Shown: positions 53,901 through 60,948 of the stretch, piece by piece
Position numbering within the stretch: the first letter of the stretch is position 1
Layout: every line of letters starts with the position of its first letter
NCBI RefSeq assembly: GCF_049065735.1
Contig: NZ_JBAKHD010000005.1
Location: 372,001-436,000, forward strand
From: Paramesorhizobium sp049065735
GTDB taxonomy: Bacteria > Pseudomonadota > Alphaproteobacteria > Rhizobiales > Rhizobiaceae
Reading direction: 5' to 3'
Length of the DNA stretch: 64,000 nucleotides
Notes under the pieces: generated by a model
Seen by the model: only the letters and a program-made list of their open reading frames with translations
Told to the model about the DNA's origin: nothing
Databases searched by the model: none
Made by a program: the position numbers and the translations under genes

Positions 53901-55058
53901 CTTGGCAGGAAATCGGCCGAGTTGCTCGTCACCCGCTACACACAGGACCACGGCGAATGGCCGACCTCGTTCGGGCTCACCGCATGGGGCACCTCGAATA
54001 TGCGCACGGGCGGTGACGATATCGCACAGGCCCTGGCGCTGATCGGCGTCAAGCCGGTCTGGGACATGGCCTCGCGGCGCGTGACCGGCTATGAGATCGT
54101 GCCGCCGGCGGTGCTGGGGCGTCCGCGTGTGGATGTCACCTTGCGCATTTCCGGCTTCTTCCGCGATGCCTTTCCGGACCAGATCGCGCTTTTCGACCAG
54201 GCGGTGCGGGCGGTCGGCGCGCTCGATGAGGACGAGGCCGACAATCCCATAGCCGCGCGGATGCGGCGCGAGGAGACGCGGCTGAAGGCCGAAGGCGAGG
54301 AGGAGAAGGCGGCGCGGCGCAAGGCGGGATACCGCGTCTTCGGCTCCAAGCCGGGGGCCTATGGCGCAGGGCTGCAGGCGCTGATGGATGAGAATGGCTG
54401 GCGGGACCGAGGCGATCTGGCAGAAAGCTGGCTCCTCTGGGGCGGATACGCTTATGGCGCGGGCGAGGAAGGCAGGGCCGAGCGCGGGCTCTTGGAGGAA
54501 CGGCTGAAATCGGTCGAGGCGGTGGTTCAGAACCAGGACAACCGAGAGCATGACCTGCTCGATTCCGACGATTATTATCAGTTTGAAGGCGGCATGGCGG
54601 CGGCTGTCGAGCACCTCAATGGGGTGAGGCCGACAATTTATCACAATGATCATTCCCGGCCGGAGCGTCCGGTGATCCGCACGCTGGAGGAAGAAATCGG
54701 CCGGGTGGTGCGGGCGCGGGTCGTCAATCCGAAATGGATCGCCGGCGTGATGCGCCATGGCTACAAGGGCGCGTTCGAGATGGCGGCGACGGTGGATTAT
54801 CTCTTCGCCTTCGCCGCGACGACGGGCGCGGTCAGGAACCATCATTTCGAGGCGGTCTATCAGTCTTTGCTTGCGGACAACGACGTGCGCGAATTTCTCG
54901 CGGACAAGAACCCGGCGGCGCTCAGCGAGATGGCGCAGAAGCTGATGCAGGCCATCGATCGCGGGCTATGGACGCCCCGCTCCAATTCCGCCCGTTTCGA
55001 TTTAAGTGAAATAGCGAATTCTAATAAAGTGAGTCAGGGAGCGATGCCAAATGGCTGA
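50925..55058 (+). CDS. cobN: Cobaltochelatase CobN with two in-frame repeat-derived insertions
   Basis: Large subunit that inserts cobalt into hydrogenobyrinic acid a,c-diamide with CobS and CobT. Family stretches include PNRDGRLGNGVGLDTPAG, GNLEWLPGKALALSKTCYPE, GWRDRGDLAESWLLWGGYAYG and MRHGYKGAFEMAATVDY. The chain is 1377 residues. Residues ~199-250 and ~807-858 are translated palindromic elements (copies F and G). Without them the length is about 1273, the usual CobN size. Both insertions lie between conserved blocks and keep the frame. The start follows AAGGAG. The 3' end overlaps cobO by 8 bp. Confidence 0.95.
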   Translation: MHLLLAQKGTIAEGGEAVDLGQSPGDILFLSAADTELASLAAAHASQGEGAPTLRLASIMALAHPMSVDTYIERTARYAKLIVVRVIGGESYWPYGLEALHACAVNHGIQLAVLPGDDKPDAGLHRFSTIAPEDRDALWHYLIEGGAQNARGFLGFCAAMLGRGEKPAEAAPLLKAGVWWPRRGVVSVEEVRGQRAAIPPSVLPDISPSRGEISLHQGPHQSQALKDGSQETSQPISPLEGEMPGRAEGGEGRRQNINHTGYPTVAICFYRALVQSGQTKGVEALVEALAAKELNPLPVFVSSLKDPVSVATLDAIFEELPPDVVLNATGFAVSVPGAHREPTVLEKRGAVVLQTIFSGSSAESWEASPQGLSARDLAMNVALPEVDGRVLSRAVSFKSAQVYDEAVEANIVTHEPRADRVAFVAELAARWARLRRKPVEERRVAIVMANYPNRDGRLGNGVGLDTPAGTLEALKAMQAAGYPVADLPESGDALIKQLMAGPTNAATDGRVIRETLSLNQYKHFLQKLPVKIQGEITARWGGPELDPFFLDDISGFALPLMRFGETLVGIQPARGYNIDPKDSYHSPDLVPPHGYLAFYAYLREAFGADAIVHMGKHGNLEWLPGKALALSKTCYPEAVLGAVPHIYPFIVNDPGEGTQAKRRSVAVIIDHLTPPLTRAESYGPLKDLEALVDEYYEASGVDPRRLRRLKGQILDLVRDIGLDHDAGIHDHDSEDLALQKLDAYLCDLKEMQIRDGLHVFGQSPEGRLLTDLLVALARVPRGTLNDADMSLQRAIAQDAGLSCVAAPPSVLPDISPSRGEISLHRPSRQSQTLQDEGGAMSQPISPLEGEMPGRAEGGATAFDPLDCNMAAPWTGPKPEILQSVSTDPWRITGDTVERIELLAAKLVAGDIPCPEGWTATRAVLDGIASRLRPVVEACGEAEISALLTALDGRFVAPGPSGAPTRGRPDVLPTGRNFFSIDSRAVPTPAAWELGRKSAELLVTRYTQDHGEWPTSFGLTAWGTSNMRTGGDDIAQALALIGVKPVWDMASRRVTGYEIVPPAVLGRPRVDVTLRISGFFRDAFPDQIALFDQAVRAVGALDEDEADNPIAARMRREETRLKAEGEEEKAARRKAGYRVFGSKPGAYGAGLQALMDENGWRDRGDLAESWLLWGGYAYGAGEEGRAERGLLEERLKSVEAVVQNQDNREHDLLDSDDYYQFEGGMAAAVEHLNGVRPTIYHNDHSRPERPVIRTLEEEIGRVVRARVVNPKWIAGVMRHGYKGAFEMAATVDYLFAFAATTGAVRNHHFEAVYQSLLADNDVREFLADKNPAALSEMAQKLMQAIDRGLWTPRSNSARFDLSEIANSNKVSQGAMPNG
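51519..51673. repeat. 155-bp palindromic element inside cobN, copy F
   Basis: Same arms as copies A-E (CCCCCCTCTGTCCTGCCGG ... CCCGGCAGGGCAGAGGGGGG). It is read in the cobN frame as PPSVLPDISPSRGEI, a variable middle, then PISPLEGEMPGRAEGG. It lies between VSVEEVRGQRAAI and the conserved YPTVAICFYRALVQSG block. Confidence 0.9.
53343..53497. repeat. 155-bp palindromic element inside cobN, copy G
   Basis: Same length and frame as copy F, giving the same terminal peptides with a different middle (SLHRPSRQSQTLQDEGG). The right inner loop is CTCGAG instead of CTTGAG. It lies between the QDAGLSCVA end of one block and the FDPLDCNMAAPWTGPKP block. Confidence 0.9.
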
Positions 55059-55689
55059 AAAATCAGAAAAACTTTTGGGCCTTAGCGAGGAGGAGCTCAA
55101 TCTTCGCCATGCCGAGAAGATGAAGAAGAAAAAAGCCGCGCGCGACAAGATCCTTGCCACCAAGACGGATGAAAAGGGCCTTGTCATCGTCAACACGGGC
55201 AAGGGCAAGGGCAAATCGACGGCGGGCTTCGGCATGGTGTTCCGGGCGCTCGGCCATGGCATGAAGATCGGCGTGGTGCAGTTCGTCAAGGGATCGTGGG
55301 ATACGGGCGAGCGCTGGGTGCTGGAGAAATTTCCTGAGCAGGTGACGATTTCGGCCATGGGCGAGGGCTTCACCTGGGAGACGCAGGACCGCGTCCGCGA
55401 CATCGCTATGGCGCGCGACGCCTGGGAACAGGCGAAGAAAATGATCCTCGACGAGAAGCACGACATGGTGCTCTGCGACGAGCTGAATATCGTATTACGG
55501 TATGATTATCTGCCGGTGGAGGAGGTGATCGAGGTGCTGAAGGAGAAGCCCTTCATGAAGCATGTCATCATCACCGGCCGCAACGCCAAGGAAGAATTGA
55601 TCGAGATTGCCGATCTCGTCACCGAGATGGAGATGATCAAGCACCCGTTCCGCTCAGGCGTGAAGGCGCAGAAGGGAATCGAGTTTTAA
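55051..55689 (+). CDS. cobO: Cob(I)yrinic acid a,c-diamide adenosyltransferase CobO
   Basis: Transfers adenosyl from ATP to the cobalt of cobyrinic acid a,c-diamide. The 212-residue protein has the CobA/CobO/BtuR P-loop VNTGKGKGKSTAGFG (about 48-62), VVQFVKGSWDTGER, and DMVLCDELNIVLRYDYL. The N-terminal 40 residues are a charged extension usual in CobO. ATGGCTGA overlap with cobN shows coupling. A bidirectional hairpin follows the stop. Confidence 0.96.
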   Translation: MAEKSEKLLGLSEEELNLRHAEKMKKKKAARDKILATKTDEKGLVIVNTGKGKGKSTAGFGMVFRALGHGMKIGVVQFVKGSWDTGERWVLEKFPEQVTISAMGEGFTWETQDRVRDIAMARDAWEQAKKMILDEKHDMVLCDELNIVLRYDYLPVEEVIEVLKEKPFMKHVIITGRNAKEELIEIADLVTEMEMIKHPFRSGVKAQKGIEF

Positions 55690-55695
55690 TATGGA

Positions 55696-55718
55696 GCGGG
55701 CGGCGCGAGGCCGCCCGC
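55696..55718. terminator. GC-rich bidirectional hairpin after cobO
   Basis: GCGGGCGGC-GCGAG-GCCGCCCGC, a perfect 9-bp stem between the cobO stop (55689) and the stop of the convergent small gene (55728). No long U-tract, but the placement fits a shared terminator. Confidence 0.65.
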
Positions 55719-55727
55719 ATCGGTATG

Positions 55728-55898
55728 TTACACGCCCTTCAGCAGGCAGCCGACGGCCAGGATCACATAGGCGATCAGCAGGATCCAGAAGGCGGCGAGC
55801 GGAATGAAGGACAGCGTGCCGTAGAATGCGAGCAGCGCCAGAATGGCGATGATGACGCTGAGGAAAAAGACGATCTGTGTGGGGGCGGTAAGATTCAT
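55728..55898 (-). CDS. Small two-helix membrane protein
   Basis: The 56-residue protein has two hydrophobic segments (IVFFLSVIIAILALLAFYG, and IPLAAFWILLIAYVILAVGC) with a short loop. No family function is recognised. AGGAGAGGAG lies just before the ATG at 55898, which is strong start evidence. It is monocistronic and convergent to cobO. A longer overlapping frame upstream of 55898 is not used. Confidence 0.75.
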   Translation of the reverse strand: MNLTAPTQIVFFLSVIIAILALLAFYGTLSFIPLAAFWILLIAYVILAVGCLLKGV

Positions 55899-56101
55899 GA
55901 GTAGGCTCCTCTCCTTGAGGGTCGGTTCAGGGTGTGAACAACCATCCAGATAAAGTCCCCTCTGGATCAGTTGCATGGCGTTTATCAGCCGCATAATCTT
56001 ATCCAACAGCTGGAAGATCATGCTGGTTTGCAAAGCAGCAGACACGTACACAAACAACCGATTCGCGAGACGAAGATTAGCAGAAATGATATTTGGCCGA
56101 A

Positions 56102-56524
56102 ATGTCGCATGAACCAGTAAAACACCGGGAAAAGACCGGAAATAGACCGTTTCTGGCGCTTGGGGTGGGGTGCGAGACGGGCGCGGACCCGGTGGAAGCG
56201 ATCGGTCTGGCGGAGCGCGCCTTGCAGGAAGCGGGTCTCGCGGTTGATTCGCTGGGGGGGATATTCTCGCTCGACAGGAAAAAGGACGAGCCGGCGATTC
56301 AGGCGCTGGCGGAACATTTCGGCTGTAGAATCGTGTTTTTCGACGTGGCACGGCTGGAGGCGGAGACGCCCCGGCTGTTGAACCCATCCGAGGCGGTGTT
56401 TCGCGCCGTGGGCTGCCATGGCGTGGCGGAAAGCGCGGCGCTGGCCGGGGCCGGGGCGGAGGCAAGGCTGATCGTGCCGAAGCTGCGAGGGAAGGGCGTG
56501 ACTGTGGCAGTGGCGGTGAGGTAG
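56102..56524 (+). CDS. cobE: CobE (CbiG C-terminal domain) cobalamin biosynthesis protein
   Basis: The ~140-residue protein matches the CobE/CbiG_C fold: FLALGVGCETGADPVEAIGLAE (about 17-38), LGGIFSLDRKKDEPAIQALA, PSEAVFRAVGCHGVAESAAL. CobE is needed in the aerobic pathway around ring contraction, with an undefined precise role. ATG 56102 is chosen; a TTG at 56093 is also possible and neither has a strong ribosome site. It is followed by repeat copy H and cobM. Confidence 0.88.
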   Translation: MSHEPVKHREKTGNRPFLALGVGCETGADPVEAIGLAERALQEAGLAVDSLGGIFSLDRKKDEPAIQALAEHFGCRIVFFDVARLEAETPRLLNPSEAVFRAVGCHGVAESAALAGAGAEARLIVPKLRGKGVTVAVAVR

Positions 56525-56561
56525 TAGGTTTTTATGGAAAAAGTTCGTGGCTGGCACATCA

Positions 56562-56717
56562 CCCCCCTCTGTCCTGCCGGACATCTCCCCCTCAAGGGGG
56601 GAGATTACGCCTTCATTGGCGCTTGGCATAAGTCGCGGGCGTTGGCGAGAGGTGCCGCGGTTGGTATCAGCCAATCTCCCCCCTTGAGGGGGAGATGCCC
56701 GGCAGGGCAGAGGGGGG
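56562..56717. repeat. 156-bp palindromic element, copy H
   Basis: Inverted arms CCCCCCTCTGTCCTGCCGG and CCCGGCAGGGCAGAGGGGGG between cobE and cobM. Its terminal GAGGGGGG lies 10 nt before the cobM ATG and is the only Shine-Dalgarno-like sequence there. Confidence 0.88.
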
Positions 56718-56727
56718 TGTTCCAGCC

Positions 56728-57483
56728 ATGACCATCCATTTCATCGGCGCCGGGCCAGGCGCGCCTGACCTCATCACCGTTCGCGGCCAAAAACTGATCG
56801 AGCGCTGCCCGGTCTGTCTTTATGCCGGATCGCTGGTGCCTCGGGAGGTGGTGGCGTCGGCGCCGGAAAATGCGCGGGTGGTCGATACGTCCAGCCTGAC
56901 GCTCGACGAGATCATTGCGGAACTGGAATCCGCGCATAAGGCTGGCCATGACGTGGCGCGGGTGCATTCGGGCGATCCGTCGATCTATGGCGCGATTGCA
57001 GAGCAAATGCGGCGGCTGGATGCGCTTGAGATTCCCTATGACGTGACGCCCGGCGTGCCCGCCTTCGCCGCCGCCGCCGCCGCGCTCAAGCAGGAACTGA
57101 CGATCCCGGAAGTCAACCAGACGGTAATCCTGACGCGGACCTCGATGAAATCCTCGGGCATGCCCGAGGGCGAGGAATTGGCGACGCTTGGCAAATCAGG
57201 TGCGACATTGGTGATCCACCTCTCCATTCGCAATCTGGAGCATATCAAGCGCGAGTTGACGCCGCTCTATGGCGCGGACTGCCCGGTCATCGTCGCCTAT
57301 CGCGTCGGCTGGCCGGACGAGCGGTTCGTCAAGGGAACGCTTAGCGATATTGCGCAAAAGGTCGAGGCCGCTAATCTCAGCCGCACGGCCATGATCTTTG
57401 TCGGGCGCGGGCTTGGTCCGAGCAATTTCCGGGATTCAGCGCTTTATCACAAGGAGCATGTGCACTCGCTACGGAGTACGTAG
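56728..57483 (+). CDS. cobM: Precorrin-4 C11-methyltransferase CobM
   Basis: SAM-dependent C11 methylation of precorrin-4. The 251-residue tetrapyrrole methylase has IHFIGAGPGAPDLITVRG (3-20), VCLYAGSLVPREV, RVHSGDPSIYGAIAEQM and YDVTPGVPAFAAAAA. The length is standard. ATG 56728 is chosen; the frame continues upstream into the repeat (56695). It is convergent with cobK across the IS element. Confidence 0.95.
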   Translation: MTIHFIGAGPGAPDLITVRGQKLIERCPVCLYAGSLVPREVVASAPENARVVDTSSLTLDEIIAELESAHKAGHDVARVHSGDPSIYGAIAEQMRRLDALEIPYDVTPGVPAFAAAAAALKQELTIPEVNQTVILTRTSMKSSGMPEGEELATLGKSGATLVIHLSIRNLEHIKRELTPLYGADCPVIVAYRVGWPDERFVKGTLSDIAQKVEAANLSRTAMIFVGRGLGPSNFRDSALYHKEHVHSLRST

Positions 57484-57504
57484 CCTATCCGGCCGTCATT
57501 CTCT

Positions 57505-58793
57505 GGCTTGTCCCACAGCTGTCCGGTTTAAATCGCGCATAGATTCAAGCTCATTTGCCTTTGATCTATCGGAGACGGTGTCGGCGGTGTTTTGAGGGCA
57601 TCGATTGGGCGGCGATGCATGAGATTGAGGCGCACGAGGCAAGTGAAGGCGCGCGGCTGCTTTATGATTTGCTGCGTGGCCTGAGCGGCGCGCAGCACGA
57701 GATAAGCAATAAGGGCGACGAAGACCTGAATGCGCACGGCGTTCTCGGATGTGCCGAGGAACCGGCGCAGCCTGAGATTCTGCTTGATCCATTTGAAGAA
57801 CAGCTCGATCTGCCAGCGCTCCTTGTAGAGATCGGCGATTTCCTCGACGGGTGCATCGAGATCATTGGTGACAAGACGGATGATCGTGCCCGTTTCAATG
57901 CGTACGGTGATTTCACGCACCGGATCGGGATAAGGACTGCGGCGCGAATGGGCCGTGCGCTGCGGCAGAAAGCCGATGCGGTCGCTGAGGATGTGGCTAT
58001 CTCCGGGGATCGCCTGTTCGGCGGCAACCTCAATCATGGTGTTGTTCTTCAGGCGGGAGACGAAGCGGCAGCCTTTGGCGTCGAGTTCGGCCCACCAGCG
58101 GAAATCATAAAACCCCAGATCGAACACATAGGTCATGCCTGGTTCGATCGTCATCGCCTTGGCCGGGGTGATATCGTTGATCTTCTGGCTGGTGAGGCTG
58201 GCTTCCAGCGCAATGCCGTCACGCGGATCGAAGGCGATGTGCAGCTTAATGGCGCGGGCGCCCTTGACGGTATCCACCCAGCCATCGCTCAGCGAAGACA
58301 GTTGCAGTCGCGTGGCATCGAGAATGCGCACCGCATCGGCCACATGCCGGCGGGTACGGCGGCTGGCGGACGCGGCCATATGGGCAAAGAGGTCTGCGAA
58401 CACAGCTGCCGGCCTTTTGGCATTGGCATCGGCAAGGGTCGAGCGGGCCGGGCGTCCGGCACCCAGATGGTAGAGCCGGGCTTGATGGCTCTCAAGCCCG
58501 GCCTCGATCTCCCGCAAGGACGCCGCGCCCGAAAACTGTCCGAACAACAGCGCCAGGAACTGGCTTTTCGTGTCGAGCCGTCTAATCCGATGGTCCGCTT
58601 TGTACTTGTCCACAAGCCGGTCGAACACATTCCACGCAATATGCTTCAGAAGGCCATGAAAAACGCTATTCTCATGCCGCATGACATTGGTCTCCTACTC
58701 GTGTCCAGAACGATGCCAAACGTCTGAAACCGAGTAGAATCAATGTCATGCACCTTGTCCAGAAATTTAAACCGGACAGCTGTGGGACAAGCC
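57505..58793 (-). mobile_element. IS4-family insertion sequence between cobM and cobK
   Basis: The ends are 29-bp inverted repeats: GGCTTGTCCCACAGCTGTCC.. at 57505-57533 and the exact complement at 58765-58793. It contains one intact transposase gene. Imperfect symmetry continues outside the ends (CCGTCATTCTCT on the left, CGAGGATGACGG on the right), and no clear direct target repeat is visible. About 1.29 kb, a usual size for one-gene IS4 elements. Confidence 0.85.
57528..58682 (-). CDS. IS4-family DDE transposase
   Basis: The 384-residue transposase has an N-terminal DUF4372-type region (NVFDRLVDKYKADHRIRRLDT), the catalytic Asp in RILDATRLQL, the second Asp in FDLGFYDFRW, and the IS4 YREK motif (YKERWQIELFFKWIK, with Y, R, E and K at the right spacing) supplying the Glu. 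The frame is open with no disruption, so the element may be active. The 3' end lies in the left inverted repeat. Confidence 0.93.
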   Translation of the reverse strand: MRHENSVFHGLLKHIAWNVFDRLVDKYKADHRIRRLDTKSQFLALLFGQFSGAASLREIEAGLESHQARLYHLGAGRPARSTLADANAKRPAAVFADLFAHMAASASRRTRRHVADAVRILDATRLQLSSLSDGWVDTVKGARAIKLHIAFDPRDGIALEASLTSQKINDITPAKAMTIEPGMTYVFDLGFYDFRWWAELDAKGCRFVSRLKNNTMIEVAAEQAIPGDSHILSDRIGFLPQRTAHSRRSPYPDPVREITVRIETGTIIRLVTNDLDAPVEEIADLYKERWQIELFFKWIKQNLRLRRFLGTSENAVRIQVFVALIAYLVLRAAQATQQIIKQPRAFTCLVRLNLMHRRPIDALKTPPTPSPIDQRQMSLNLCAI

Positions 58794-58816
58794 CGAGGAT
58801 GACGGCGAGGCGACGG

Positions 58817-59554
58817 CTACGCCAGGTGGGTCCTGACGAACTCCAGCACAGCCTCGATATCACTCACCGCATTGGCGTGGATCTGCGGCGGACGGGCGAT
58901 GAGAATGACCGGCAGATGCAACAGACGGGCGGCTTCCAGCTTGGCGTAGGACGCCGTGCCGCCTGAGTTGCGGCAGACGATATGGGTGATGCGCCGTTCG
59001 CGCAAAAAATCGGTTTCTTTCTCCACATTGCCGGGGCGGGCGAGCACCAGTTCATGGAAGGCAAGGCCCAGCGGCGTTTCCGGCGGGTCGATCATGCGCA
59101 CGACAAAATGCACGTCCGGGCGCGTGGCAAATCCGGCGATGTGCTGGCGGCCGAGGGCAAGCAGGACGCGGGCGCCCGATGGAATTGCCGTCGCGGCTTC
59201 TTCCAGCGAGGCGAGTTCCTGCCAATTATCACCTTCGGATATTTTCCACGCGGGGCGTTCGAGCCGGATAAGCGGACGCCTGGTCATTTCGGCCGCTTTC
59301 GCCGCGTTGGGAGAAATGCGCGTGGCGAAAGGGTGGGTGGCATCGACCACCAGCGTGACATTTTCCGCCTCGATATAGCGGGCAAGACCCTCCGCCCCGC
59401 CGAAGCCGCCGCTGCGCACTTCGCCCGGAAGCTTAGCCGGATCACGCGTTCGGCCGGCGAGGGAGGTGATAACGCGGATGGGGAGGGGGGCGAGGCGTTT
59501 CGCCAGTTCCGACGCTTCGGTGGTGCCGCCGAGAATGAGGAGGGTGGGAGTCAC
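58817..59554 (-). CDS. cobK: Precorrin-6A reductase CobK
   Basis: NADPH-dependent reduction of precorrin-6A. The 245-residue protein has LILGGTTEASELAKRL (5-20), TSLAGRTRDP, GGFGGAEGLARYI, DATHPFATRIS, LLALGRQHI and CRNSGGTASYAKLEAARLL, all typical of CobK/CbiJ. It is separated from cbiD upstream by repeat copy I. It ends 24 bp from the IS element. Confidence 0.95.
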   Translation of the reverse strand: MTPTLLILGGTTEASELAKRLAPLPIRVITSLAGRTRDPAKLPGEVRSGGFGGAEGLARYIEAENVTLVVDATHPFATRISPNAAKAAEMTRRPLIRLERPAWKISEGDNWQELASLEEAATAIPSGARVLLALGRQHIAGFATRPDVHFVVRMIDPPETPLGLAFHELVLARPGNVEKETDFLRERRITHIVCRNSGGTASYAKLEAARLLHLPVILIARPPQIHANAVSDIEAVLEFVRTHLA

Positions 59555-59581
59555 AGCGGATCGAGCGTCGAGCGTGTGACA

Positions 59582-59737
59582 CCTCCCTCTGTCCTGCCGG
59601 ACATCTCCCCCTCAAGGGGGGAGATTGGCTGGAAGGACCGCTTTCGCCAATCGCCAATGTTGCAAAATAAAGTACCGGCACGGATGAAGGCTAATCTCCC
59701 CCCTTGAGGGGGAGATGTCCGGCAGGACAGAGGGGGG
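59582..59737. repeat. 156-bp palindromic element, copy I
   Basis: Left end CCTCCCTCTGTCCTGCCGG (one change from the family start), right end CCGGCAGGACAGAGGGGGG, so both arms carry the GTCC/GGAC variant as in copy A. It lies between cbiD and cobK. Confidence 0.85.
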
Positions 59738-59763
59738 TGCTCATAAGGCGCATTCATTTGAAA

Positions 59764-60873
59764 CTATACCCTAGCAAGCACATTCCCCTTGCGATCCGTG
59801 AGAATCACCTCCACCTCCACCGGCGCGCCCCGCAGCACCTCCAGCCCGGTGGCGCGGGCGCGTTCGGCTATGGGGCGAGCGAGGTCGAGGCCTGTTTCCC
59901 GAGTCATCTCAAGCACTTCCAGCGCGCTGTTGGCAGACAGAATCCGCTCTTTCATCTCAGCCGGTGCGCCGATTTTTTCCGCTTCCGCCCAGAGAAAGCC
60001 CATATCCACCTGGCTGCGGGAGGAATGGAGGTCCAGCGCGCCTTGCGCCAGTTTGGTCAGCTTGGCGAAGCCGCCCGCGATGGTGAGGCGGTCGATGGGG
60101 TGGGCGCGGAGATATTTTAGGAGCCCGCCGGCGAAGTCGCCCATGTCTAGAAGCGCGAAATCGGGCAGATTATAGATTTTCTGCGCCGCGCCTTCAGAGG
60201 TCGAGCCGGTCGCGCCCAGCACATGCTTTTGTCCGGCGGCGCGTGCGACATCGATGCCGCGATGGATCGAGTGGATCCATGAAGAGCAGGAGAAGGGGTG
60301 GACGATTCCGGTGGTGCCAAGAATGGAGATGCCGCCGATGATCCCTAAGCGCGGGTTCCAGGTCTTCTTGGCGATTTCTTCGCCACCGGGCACGGAAATG
60401 GTGATGACGAGATCAGCGGGGAGGCCATATTGCGCGCAAATTTCCTCGCAGACCGCCTGCATCATAGCCCTTGGCACGGGGTTGATCGCCGCCTCGCCGG
60501 GCGGGATCGGCAGGCCGGGCCGGGTGACGGTGCCGACGCCTTCGCCCGCGGCAAAGAGAATGCCGCTTCCGGGCGGGGCCGGGAAGACGGTGGAGATTAT
60601 GGTCGCGCCGTGGGTGACATCGGGATCGTCGCCTGCATCCTTGACGATGCCGGCCATGGCATAGCCATCGCCAAGGCTTTCGATGGCGAGTGGGAAATAT
60701 GGCACTTCGCCCTTGGGCAGGATAATGCCGACGGGATCGGGGAACTCGCCGGTAATGAGCGCCGTCAAAGCCGCCTTGGTCGCGGCGGTGGCGCAGGCGC
60801 CGGTGGTCCAGCCGCGCCGCAGGGCTTTTTCGTCGCCGGTTTTTCTTGTTCCGGCATCTGGTTCGTCGTTCAT
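59764..60873 (-). CDS. cbiD: Cobalt-precorrin-5B C1-methyltransferase CbiD
   Basis: Ring C1-methylation step, named from the anaerobic pathway. The 369-residue protein has RRGWTTGACATAATKAAL (19-36), GIVKDAGDDPDVTHGATI, NPVPRAMM, GGISILGTTGIVHPFS and ATGSTSEGAAQ. The length is standard. ATG 60873 is chosen; the frame runs on to 61515 but only over the opposite cobA gene. The nearby genes are of aerobic type, so CbiD may replace CobF here. Confidence 0.93.
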   Translation of the reverse strand: MNDEPDAGTRKTGDEKALRRGWTTGACATAATKAALTALITGEFPDPVGIILPKGEVPYFPLAIESLGDGYAMAGIVKDAGDDPDVTHGATIISTVFPAPPGSGILFAAGEGVGTVTRPGLPIPPGEAAINPVPRAMMQAVCEEICAQYGLPADLVITISVPGGEEIAKKTWNPRLGIIGGISILGTTGIVHPFSCSSWIHSIHRGIDVARAAGQKHVLGATGSTSEGAAQKIYNLPDFALLDMGDFAGGLLKYLRAHPIDRLTIAGGFAKLTKLAQGALDLHSSRSQVDMGFLWAEAEKIGAPAEMKERILSANSALEVLEMTRETGLDLARPIAERARATGLEVLRGAPVEVEVILTDRKGNVLARV

Positions 60874-60912
60874 GGGGGCTTTATAGAGCAAGCGGATTGA
60901 TAAGTAATTAGT

Positions 60913-60929
60913 TAGTGACTCTCTCACTA
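60913..60929. promoter_or_regulatory. Palindrome in the divergent cbiD/cobA promoter
   Basis: TAGTGA-CTCTC-TCACTA lies in the 75-bp spacer between divergent cbiD and cobA. It could be an operator for both, but no regulator is identified and the site is short. Confidence 0.3.
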
Positions 60930-60948
60930 GCTCGTTAGGAGACCGAGA

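Noticed and set aside
48112..59757. Short frames inside the palindromic elements (peptides such as MSGRTEGG, PLCPAGHLPLKGGD)
   Set aside because: They arise from the repeat sequence itself in several frames and differ in length at each copy; none has an independent ribosome site or continuation.
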